DNA of 13,300 nucleotides from NCBI GenBank assembly GCA_003518205.1, contig DOZC01000076.1:1-13300 (forward strand), given 5' to 3'. The translations under genes and the position numbers were made by a program. The DNA is from Minisyncoccota bacterium (GTDB lineage: Bacteria; Patescibacteriota; Microgenomatia; UBA1400; PJMF01). The notes below the pieces were generated by a model, which searched no databases, was not told the DNA's origin, and was given only the letters and a program-made list of their open reading frames with translations. The first letter of the stretch is position 1, and every line of letters begins with the position of its first letter. Positions 7,479 to 12,651 of the stretch are shown here, piece by piece.

Positions 7479-7858
7479 TCATCCAATTTTTCGGTCTCGA
7501 TTCTGGCCAGGGATTTTTGCAGTTCTTCGATTTCTTTTTTGGCGGTCACGTTAGTGTTGTAATCTTCTGTGGCTTGAATTCGATCTCGCTCACTTTGACG
7601 ATTTTGAGCCATCATGATAATAGGGGCAGCATAGGCGGCTTGAACTGAAAACAAGAGATTTAACAACACAAAAGGATAGGGATCCCAGTGTTGAATATAA
7701 GCTGTCACATTCAAAAAAATCCAGATCAAAATTAAGCCGGTTTGAAAAATAATGAATGACCAACTTCCGATAATAGCAGCCACGTAATCGGCAAGTTTTT
7801 GAGTTGGAGTCAAAGTCTCAAAATGTTTTTGGTGCCAACTGCGAGAGTGAGTTTCCAT
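7457..7858 (-). CDS. DUF1003 family membrane protein
   Basis: This 133-residue protein matches the DUF1003 family. The diagnostic stretch is WDPYPFVLLNLLFS at 58-71, followed by QAAYAAPIIMMAQNRQ at 73-88 and a DR...DY segment. Two membrane helices are at about 29-50 and 62-82, followed by a charged, probably coiled-coil cytoplasmic tail (about 98-133). It is shorter than many family members because the N-terminal region before the first helix is brief. The biochemical role of the family is not established. The start is ATG 7858. A TATAAT (7873-7868) lies 9 bases before it on the minus strand, with TTGCCA 15 bases further up, so a separate near-leaderless transcript is possible; the gap to the upstream small gene is only 17 bases, so co-transcription is equally possible. 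Confidence 0.9.
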   Translation of the reverse strand: METHSRSWHQKHFETLTPTQKLADYVAAIIGSWSFIIFQTGLILIWIFLNVTAYIQHWDPYPFVLLNLLFSVQAAYAAPIIMMAQNRQSERDRIQATEDYNTNVTAKKEIEELQKSLARIETEKLDEILKRLK

Positions 7859-7867
7859 ATGTTAAAA

Positions 7868-7894
7868 ATTATAAATTACTTAATAGGTTGGCAA
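7868..7894 (-). promoter_or_regulatory. Possible internal promoter for the DUF1003 gene
   Basis: On the minus strand TTGCCA is followed by a short 15-base spacer and a perfect TATAAT (7873-7868). It overlaps the end of the upstream small gene. The -10 ends 9 bases before ATG 7858, again leaving almost no leader. The short spacer lowers confidence. Confidence 0.3.
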
Positions 7895-8208
7895 ATTTTA
7901 TCTCGGTAAAGTGCCCATACTTCGCAAATTCGACCATCTGGAAAATGACACCAGCTTGTCATAGCGCCCTGAAAATCAGTTTTTAACTCCAGAGTTCCAC
8001 CGATATTGATGCAGTTAGTAGAGGCCGGATTGGGGCGAGTTAGAGTTGGCAAAACTGGTGTTGAGGAAGTGACAAATAGATTTTCAAACATTAATTGATA
8101 GGGTTTGGAGGCTAGTAAAACTCCAAACACAGTGGTGATTACAAAAACTGCCAAAGTTATCACCATAATCATTATTGGAATTGGAGTGGCTGATTTTTTA
8201 AGTGACAT
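7876..8208 (-). CDS. Small single-pass membrane protein, unknown function
   Basis: This 110-residue protein has a lysine at the N-terminus (MSLKK) followed by one strongly hydrophobic segment at about 10-33. It could be an uncleaved membrane anchor or a signal peptide; no lipobox cysteine follows. The remaining 75 residues are predicted to face outside. They contain three cysteines (in NCINIG, SWCHFP and RICEVW) and a fourth near the end (DKICQP), consistent with disulfides in an exported domain. The phrase TSWCHFPDGRICEVWAL resembles the short DUF333-like pattern (haemolysin-inhibitor-like, C-x-x-P-D-G-x-x-C-x-x-W) seen in small exported bacterial proteins, where a Cys-x-Phe-Pro-Asp-Gly pattern recurs. 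I consider that a likely but untested similarity. The gene is 17 bases upstream of DUF1003 on the same strand. There is no Shine-Dalgarno site before ATG 8208. Confidence 0.72.
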   Translation of the reverse strand: MSLKKSATPIPIMIMVITLAVFVITTVFGVLLASKPYQLMFENLFVTSSTPVLPTLTRPNPASTNCINIGGTLELKTDFQGAMTSWCHFPDGRICEVWALYRDKICQPIK

Positions 8209-8232
8209 AAATTGTTTTCAGAATCTTCTTTA

Positions 8233-8261
8233 AGTGTGGCGCAGCTGTGGTCGAGTGTCAA
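8233..8261 (-). promoter_or_regulatory. Candidate promoter for the small membrane protein
   Basis: On the minus strand a perfect -35 TTGACA (8261-8256) is followed by a 17-base spacer and CACACT (8238-8233), which matches the -10 consensus poorly (3 of 6). The -35 lies inside a GTGTC/GACAC inverted repeat (8255-8272) that could be an operator. Confidence 0.35.
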
Positions 8262-8272
8262 TTGGGGGACAC
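8255..8272. repeat. Short inverted repeat between divergent genes
   Basis: GTGTC (8255-8259) and GACAC (8268-8272) are separated by 8 bases in the 113-base space between the small membrane-protein gene and the PQ-loop gene. It overlaps the minus-strand -35 box. It may be a regulator binding site; it is too short and lacks a T run for a terminator. Confidence 0.3.
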
Positions 8273-8304
8273 GACTTAGGAGATACAACTTGGATGGTGG
8301 CAAC

Positions 8305-8313
8305 TGCTATAAT
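8305..8313 (+). promoter_or_regulatory. Extended -10 promoter, leaderless, for the PQ-loop/phosphoesterase pair
   Basis: TGCTATAAT is a perfect extended -10 element (TGn plus TATAAT). I see no good -35 box at the usual distance, which extended -10 promoters can do without. The ATG at 8322 starts 8 bases after the -10, so the transcript is predicted to begin at or within two bases of the start codon. Confidence 0.55.
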
Positions 8314-8321
8314 ATCAGCCT

Positions 8322-8900
8322 ATGACTTTAACCCAGTTATTTGGTGGTTTAGCCACAATCTTAGCAGTTATTAGTTATTTACCTTACTTAAGAGACATCT
8401 GGCGAGGCAAAACTAAACCCCACGTTTTTTCTTGGTTGGTTTGGTCAATTTTAACTGTCATTGGCATGTTGAGCCAAATTGTCGGTGAAGCTGGTCCAGC
8501 AATTTGGGTGAGTGCTATTACCACTCTTTTGTGCTTAACAGTTTTGATTTTAGCTATTAAACAAGGAGAAACCAAAATCTTACCCACAGATTGGTTGAGT
8601 TTAGTTGGAGCTCTTGTCGCCTTGGGTTTGTGGTTCGTGGTTAAAGTTCCGGTTTGGTCTTTAAGTTTGGCTCTTTTAACTGATCTATTGGGATTTTTTC
8701 CTACTTTTGTCAAAACTTGGTATAAACCAAACCAAGAAACTTTATCTACATATGCTTTAAATGGTTTGAAACACACTCTAACTTTGTTTGCCTTAGATAG
8801 AGTTTCATTTTTAACTGCTGGTTATCCAGTTTATTTAATAATTGTTAATATCGGTTTTGTGATTTTTTTGATCTGGCGACGCAAGACCCAAAGAGTTTAA
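8322..8900 (+). CDS. PQ-loop/SemiSWEET-like membrane protein with internal duplication
   Basis: This 192-residue protein has about six membrane helices and two copies of a PQ-loop-like unit. Copy 1 is SYLPYLRDIWRGKTKP (18-33) leading into FSWLVWSILTVI. Copy 2 is GFFPTFVKTWYKPNQE (124-139) leading into LSTYALNGLKHTL. Both have an aromatic-hydrophobic-Pro turn in a helix, then a Trp and a basic loop, then a Ser-containing next helix. This is the pattern of the MtN3/SemiSWEET/PQ-loop superfamily, whose members move small solutes such as sugars or amino acids. A two-unit protein of this size could work as a monomeric or dimeric carrier. The substrate is unknown, and a transport role is inferred from family resemblance only. 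The start at ATG 8322 is set by the adjacent extended -10. The gene is followed after 12 bases by the phosphoesterase gene. Confidence 0.8.
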   Translation: MTLTQLFGGLATILAVISYLPYLRDIWRGKTKPHVFSWLVWSILTVIGMLSQIVGEAGPAIWVSAITTLLCLTVLILAIKQGETKILPTDWLSLVGALVALGLWFVVKVPVWSLSLALLTDLLGFFPTFVKTWYKPNQETLSTYALNGLKHTLTLFALDRVSFLTAGYPVYLIIVNIGFVIFLIWRRKTQRV

Positions 8901-8912
8901 ATCGATCAACTC

Positions 8913-9587
8913 ATGAAAACAGTGATTTTTTCGGATACTCATTTTGATCCTTGGTTTGAACCCAAGAAATATGCTTATTTAGCACGATTAATTCAGCAAG
9001 CCGATCAAGTTATTATTAATGGGGATCTTTGGGAATCTATTCTGTGGACTTTTGATGAATTTATTAAATCTCCTTGGTCAGGTTTATTTTCGCTCCTGAA
9101 AGCTAAAAAAACCATTTATATTTACGGCAACCATGATGCGATCAAATTTAGTGATGAACGAGTGCAATTATTTTCAACCAGACAAGTAACTGAATGGAAA
9201 ATTCAAACAGAAAATAAACATTATTTAATTCAGCATGGAGATCAATATGATTTAACATTTCATAAATGGTCACGCCATCCGATTGGGAAAATTTTGGCTC
9301 ATAATCCCTTAATTGTGAGAGGAATGTTGCTAACGGAAAAATTTTGTATGCGCTGGTTGGATATTCATTACAGTCAAAATCAGCTGCAAAAGTTTAATCA
9401 GGAAATTAAGCAAGAAATTAGTGGCTTGTTGGCACCTCAAGAAATTTTAATCACTGGCCACACTCATTCAGCTGAGATAGATGAAGCTCATCAATTTGCT
9501 AATTCTGGTTTTATTAGAAATGGTTTGGCTCAGTATCTGGAAATCGATGTGGCTGGAGCTTTAATTTTACACGAAGATCGCTATTGA
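8913..9587 (+). CDS. Calcineurin-like metallophosphoesterase
   Basis: This 224-residue soluble enzyme has all metal-binding motifs of the calcineurin-like phosphoesterase fold: D8 and H10 in SDTHFD, D38 in NGDLWE, N73 and H74 in GNHD, H108 in IQHGD, and H183/H185 in TGHTH. These bind two metal ions and activate water for phosphoester cleavage. The order and spacing (GD, GNHD, HGD, GHTH) are like those of LpxH/YbbF-type and other small members, but I cannot assign a substrate; lipid A synthesis genes are not nearby, so LpxH is not supported. Between HGD and GHTH is a helical insert (about 115-170) that may set specificity. There is no signal peptide, so it is probably cytoplasmic or membrane-associated. 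It lies 12 bases after the PQ-loop gene, with no Shine-Dalgarno site, and is probably co-transcribed. Its stop is 2 bases from the stop of the opposing umuC gene. Confidence 0.92.
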   Translation: MKTVIFSDTHFDPWFEPKKYAYLARLIQQADQVIINGDLWESILWTFDEFIKSPWSGLFSLLKAKKTIYIYGNHDAIKFSDERVQLFSTRQVTEWKIQTENKHYLIQHGDQYDLTFHKWSRHPIGKILAHNPLIVRGMLLTEKFCMRWLDIHYSQNQLQKFNQEIKQEISGLLAPQEILITGHTHSAEIDEAHQFANSGFIRNGLAQYLEIDVAGALILHEDRY

Positions 9588-9589
9588 GC

Positions 9590-10942
9590 TTACGTAACAC
9601 AGCGAACTGGGGCAAGGTCCGACCAAGCTGTTAAATAATCAGGAGAGCGATGTTGATGTTTGCTTTGCCAAGTTGAGTGATTTTTTCCAGTTAGACATCG
9701 ACCGGTTTTAATGATGACTTGCCCAAATTTTTGGTTTAGTTGATCGACTTGAATCCAAGTTTTAGCCTGGTGTTCTAGTTGAGCGTGGGTTTGATCATCT
9801 AAAAATAAAGCTTGTGCCTGGCGAGATACTGGGGAGAGATTAAAAGCATTAATTCCAGCTTTGATGGCGGGAAAGTCAGGTAGCCAGGCTTGTTTTAAGG
9901 CAGTCATGGCAGCTGTCATAATAACTGAGGTGAGTTGACTGGGTTGATCAAGAGTAATGTTAGCTGAAGTGTTGGGTTTATATCGCTCTCCTGGGCGAGT
10001 TTTCCAAAATATTGATACTGTTAAAGACGAAGTTTGTTGAGCTTGGCGCCGGAGTTTTAAAGCAATCGCCTCTGCAAAGTTTCCGACCGCGACTTGAAGA
10101 TTGTGAAAATCGGTAATTGGTTGGCCAAAAGAGCGACTCACCATTAAACTTTGAGTTTCAGGACCATGATGAGAGAGAGTTAGTTTGGGAATCCCATTTA
10201 ATTCATGCCAAATTTGACTGCCGGGAGTTTTTAAAAGTTGCTGGATTTGATTTAAAGGAGTTTTGATAAAATCTTGAGCAGTATTGATGCCCAGTCGGGT
10301 TAGTTTGGGAGCGGTGCGCCCGCCAATGCCCCAAATTTTTTCAATCGGAGTAGTTTGGAGATAAAAACTGAGGTCAGAAGTTTGACTTAAATTCAAAACT
10401 CCAGCTTGAGGTATAACTGGCCAATTTAAAGCGATGGCTGATTCACGGCGATCGACACTTTTAACTAGTTCATTAGCGAGTTTGGCTAAAGTTTTAGTGG
10501 GTGCTAAGCCGATTGAAACTGGAATTTGAGTGGCTTGATAGATTTGGAGACGCAACTGTTGCATCAATGGCTCTCGCTCGATTTTAGGAATGGTACTTAA
10601 TTCTACAAAAGCTTCGTCTATAGAATATGGTTCTGTTTGAGGACAAACAGCCTTAATTAACTGCAGCACCCTAGCTGAAAGATTTTGGTAAAGAGAAAAG
10701 TTGGCTGAGAAAATTGTAATCTGATGAAGTCGGATCAAATCTTTTAACTCAAAAACAGGTTGACCCATTTTAACGCCCAAAGCTCGCACTTCATTGCTGC
10801 GTGCGACGACACAGCCATCATTGCTGGATAAAACCATGACTGGTTTTTGGAGTAAATCTGGGCGAAACAATCTCTCACAAGAGACAAAAAAATTATTACA
10901 GTCAATTACACCATAACAAGCAGGTTGAGTAAAAAAATTCAT
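9590..10942 (-). CDS. umuC: Y-family DNA polymerase V catalytic subunit UmuC
   Basis: This 450-residue protein is a translesion DNA polymerase of the UmuC branch. The palm begins with the YGVIDCNNFFVSCERLFRPD region at 10-29 and D14 is the first metal ligand. NDGCVVARSNE (41-51) and KMGQP (58-62) are UmuC-typical, and YSIDEAF (106-112) supplies D109 and E110. A helix-hairpin-helix stretch is at about 200-225 (IEKIWGIGGRTAPKL). The little finger follows, then QALFLD (377-382), a probable sliding-clamp-binding motif at the place of QLNLF in E. coli UmuC. The C-terminus has the DUF4113-type ending (WQSKHQHRSPDYLTAW, 425-440). The active site looks intact. The ATG overlaps the umuD stop in ATGA, so translation is coupled to umuD. 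By family knowledge the active enzyme is UmuC with two UmuD' subunits plus RecA, copying past damaged bases with errors. Confidence 0.97.
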   Translation of the reverse strand: MNFFTQPACYGVIDCNNFFVSCERLFRPDLLQKPVMVLSSNDGCVVARSNEVRALGVKMGQPVFELKDLIRLHQITIFSANFSLYQNLSARVLQLIKAVCPQTEPYSIDEAFVELSTIPKIEREPLMQQLRLQIYQATQIPVSIGLAPTKTLAKLANELVKSVDRRESAIALNWPVIPQAGVLNLSQTSDLSFYLQTTPIEKIWGIGGRTAPKLTRLGINTAQDFIKTPLNQIQQLLKTPGSQIWHELNGIPKLTLSHHGPETQSLMVSRSFGQPITDFHNLQVAVGNFAEAIALKLRRQAQQTSSLTVSIFWKTRPGERYKPNTSANITLDQPSQLTSVIMTAAMTALKQAWLPDFPAIKAGINAFNLSPVSRQAQALFLDDQTHAQLEHQAKTWIQVDQLNQKFGQVIIKTGRCLTGKNHSTWQSKHQHRSPDYLTAWSDLAPVRCVT

Positions 10943-11259
10943 GAGTATCTAAAGTGAGGAATTAATTGACGCACCACTCCAGTGACCACTCCCCAAATTT
11001 CTAATTTTGGTTTTTGCAATTGAGTTTTAGTCAAAAACCTCGCCATCAATTCTCCAGCTTCGATCATCACAACTAATTGATTAATTTGGGATTTGAGTTG
11101 TCGATCTACAATCAAAATATCGTCTTCAAAAATTCCGGCCGAATTTAAAGCGGAGCCCTGGGCTCGCAGCAAAAAACTACTCACTGGATGCTGAATTAGT
11201 AGTTGGTTTAGGTCTAGCTTTGACGTTTCAATTTCGAGTTTTGTTTGGGCAAATGGCAT
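10939..11259 (-). CDS. umuD: UmuD'-like polymerase V accessory subunit, pre-trimmed and protease-dead
   Basis: From ATG 11259 this is a 106-residue protein. SKLDLNQLLIQHP (13-25) and GIFEDDILIVDR (42-53) align directly with UmuD (RIDLNQLLIQHP; GISDGDLLIVDS). Three differences stand out. The N-terminal arm and Cys-Gly/Ala-Gly cleavage site are absent, so the product begins about where UmuD' begins. The catalytic serine in the GDSM motif is replaced: here the motif is GSAL, with A37 in the serine position. The catalytic lysine position (TVKKL in E. coli) is R74 in MARFL. A segment corresponding to LIPMNSAYSPI is also missing, which shortens the core. Upstream in-frame ATG 11355 would add 32 residues, but these overlap the glycosyltransferase gene by 44 bases and do not resemble a UmuD arm. 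The ATGA junction couples it to umuC. The best reading is a non-cleaving UmuC partner; a misaligned serine cannot be wholly excluded. Confidence 0.88.
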   Translation of the reverse strand: MPFAQTKLEIETSKLDLNQLLIQHPVSSFLLRAQGSALNSAGIFEDDILIVDRQLKSQINQLVVMIEAGELMARFLTKTQLQKPKLEIWGVVTGVVRQLIPHFRYS

Positions 11260-11266
11260 ATTTTCC

Positions 11267-11296
11267 AGTATGACCCAAAGGAAGGGCGAAAGTAAA
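11267..11296 (-). promoter_or_regulatory. Candidate umuDC promoter, leaderless placement
   Basis: On the minus strand TTTACT (11296-11291) is followed by an 18-base spacer and CATACT (11272-11267). Each box matches consensus at 4 of 6 positions. The -10 ends 7 bases before ATG 11259, so transcription would start at or next to the start codon. This position also supports 11259 as the umuD start. Confidence 0.4.
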
Positions 11297-11301
11297 GTTC
11301 G
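11287..11301 (-). promoter_or_regulatory. Degenerate LexA/SOS-box-like palindrome at umuD
   Basis: On the minus strand CGAAC-5 bases-TTTCG resembles the Gram-positive LexA operator CGAAC-4 bases-GTTCG. One half is perfect, the other has one mismatch, and the spacer is one base longer. It covers the candidate -35 box, where a repressor would block transcription. The spacing difference keeps confidence low. Confidence 0.35.
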
Positions 11302-11311
11302 AAATTTACGA

Positions 11312-11989
11312 TCAAAGTCGCTTGGGAAGAGTGAAAATTTGCCAGACCAATTCAAAAAAGCCTCGAGGTGTCAGCCACTGACCATAAACTGACCAACTTC
11401 GCGGTAGAGCTTGCCACCAAGGCCATTTTTGTAACTTGGCATGATTTTTCATAGCCAAAGGCCAAGTAGTCAACTTGATGCCAGTTTTAAAGCACCAGTG
11501 ATTAAAAACTAGTTCTAACTCGTAGTTTTTGGGTTGATGAGATTTGAAAAATCTTTTTAAAACTGAAGTTTTTATTAATCTCTCTCCAGAAAATAAAATA
11601 TCAAACCCACCCAGCCGTTGATACCAGGGATCACTAATGGCTTGCAAAATTAAGACATCAAATTGAGGATGAGTTTTTAATTGATTCCAAGCTAAAGTCA
11701 GTTCTGAAGTTTGAAATTGCCAAATATCGGCATCAAATAATAATACCCAGGGAGTTGTGACTTGATTGAGTCCAGCTTGGATGGCGGCAGTTTTGCCTTG
11801 GTTAGTGGCTTGGCTGATAAGTTTGATTTGAGGAAAATTTGTAACTAAAAATTTACCCAAGTTATCGGTTGAGCCATCATCGATAACAATGATTTGCTGA
11901 ATCCATGGTAGAGTCAAAAATGGCTGCAAAACAGTTCCGATGCGATTTTTTTCATTAAAAGCTGGAATCAAGACCGTTGCCTGAAGCAT
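11312..11989 (-). CDS. Family 2 (GT-A) glycosyltransferase
   Basis: This 225-residue protein is a GT2-type glycosyltransferase. The nucleotide-sugar-binding start VLIPAFNEKNRIG (6-18) is followed by VIDDGSTDN (35-43), NQGKTAAIQAG (63-73) and the metal-binding DAD at 86-88 (LLFDADIW). A GFDILFSGERLIK stretch (128-140) and an ELELVFNHWC stretch (157-166) form the acceptor side. It resembles dolichyl- or polyprenyl-phosphate-sugar synthases and other short single-domain members. There is no C-terminal membrane helix pair, though the Trp-rich end (187-220) could touch the membrane. The sugar and acceptor are unknown. It starts 5 bases after the stop of the upstream membrane-anchored gene, so they are probably co-transcribed; a TAGAAT lies 7 bases before ATG 11989 but is within the upstream coding end and lacks a -35. 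The umuD gene follows 52 bases later. Confidence 0.92.
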   Translation of the reverse strand: MLQATVLIPAFNEKNRIGTVLQPFLTLPWIQQIIVIDDGSTDNLGKFLVTNFPQIKLISQATNQGKTAAIQAGLNQVTTPWVLLFDADIWQFQTSELTLAWNQLKTHPQFDVLILQAISDPWYQRLGGFDILFSGERLIKTSVLKRFFKSHQPKNYELELVFNHWCFKTGIKLTTWPLAMKNHAKLQKWPWWQALPRSWSVYGQWLTPRGFFELVWQIFTLPKRL

Positions 11990-11994
11990 GGATT

Positions 11995-12651
11995 TTATTC
12001 TAAGTTGGGCTCATGGGTAAGAGATGTTTGAAAATAAGTATCCTTCTCGGCACTATAATCATAGTGCCTTTTCGTCCACATCAGGGTAGATTGATTATCA
12101 GAGACATAAGGGTTACCAAGTATTACCTCTAACTCCGGATCATTGTCAAGATTTTTAAGCAAAATCTGATGGGCAGCAAAGTAAACTTTTTTGTCACTTG
12201 AACCATCATCAAAACGAATAGATGTAAATTTTCCTCGATTGTATCGTACTAACGTTAAAACTCTAGTTCTATCATCATTCTTACCCCAAATAGCTAGAAG
12301 TGTTCCGTGTGTTTGAGGGTTTTTAGACATTATCTCAGATGTGAGTTCATAATTTGGAGAAAAGGCATCAATATCTCGAGTTACGTGATATCCATCACCG
12401 TAAAAACGACCAAATTCATACTCATACACCTTTAAACCATCTAAAACTTTAACCATAAAATGCCAATCGACATCACTCGTAAGGGGATCTGGGGAAGTCG
12501 TGATTCGCTCAATGGAAAACTTCCCCTGCAACGACAAAAATAACCACAAACAATATAATAGAGGCACGATAATAAAAACAGAAAAAATGATGAGTCGCCA
12601 CACTTTTTTCTCAAGCTGTGTCTGATGTTTATTTCCAATCGCCTTTTTCAT
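11995..12651 (-). CDS. Membrane-anchored exported protein of unknown function, FG-GAP-like motif
   Basis: From ATG 12651 this is a 218-residue protein with a basic N-terminus (MKKAIGNKH), one membrane segment at about 18-40, and a soluble part probably outside the cell. Near its end, NLDNDPELEVILGN (167-180) resembles the calcium-binding loop of FG-GAP/VCBS beta-propeller repeats (D-x-D-x-D-x-x-x-E). The middle region (LLAIWGKND..., LTLVRYNRGKFTSIRFDD) has the strand-turn-strand look of such repeats. No full propeller is present. In-frame ATGs also exist at 12660 and 12693; all overlap the end of the upstream transglycosylase-like gene, by 23, 32 or 65 bases. I chose 12651 for the smallest overlap and the typical MKK start, but there is no ribosome binding site to decide. 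Function unknown; co-expression with the upstream muralytic-like gene suggests a role in the cell envelope. Confidence 0.75.
   Translation of the reverse strand: MKKAIGNKHQTQLEKKVWRLIIFSVFIIVPLLYCLWLFLSLQGKFSIERITTSPDPLTSDVDWHFMVKVLDGLKVYEYEFGRFYGDGYHVTRDIDAFSPNYELTSEIMSKNPQTHGTLLAIWGKNDDRTRVLTLVRYNRGKFTSIRFDDGSSDKKVYFAAHQILLKNLDNDPELEVILGNPYVSDNQSTLMWTKRHYDYSAEKDTYFQTSLTHEPNLE

Noticed and set aside
8384..8776. Minus-strand open frame of 130 codons inside the PQ-loop gene
   Set aside because: Basic, low-complexity antisense translation with no family match; the plus-strand gene has membrane helices, paired repeats and a promoter.
11257..11355. Longer umuD start at ATG 11355 (32 extra residues)
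   Set aside because: It overlaps the glycosyltransferase end by 44 bases, does not resemble the UmuD arm or contain a cleavage site, and the candidate promoter lies downstream of it.
11990..12002. TAGAAT 7 bases before the glycosyltransferase ATG as a leaderless promoter
   Set aside because: It is formed by the last codons of the upstream gene, has no -35 box, and the 5-base gap favours co-transcription.
12441..12638. Minus-strand open frame of 65 codons within the anchored protein gene
   Set aside because: Overlaps the anchored protein in another frame; its hydrophobic look is a by-product of the shifted membrane segment.
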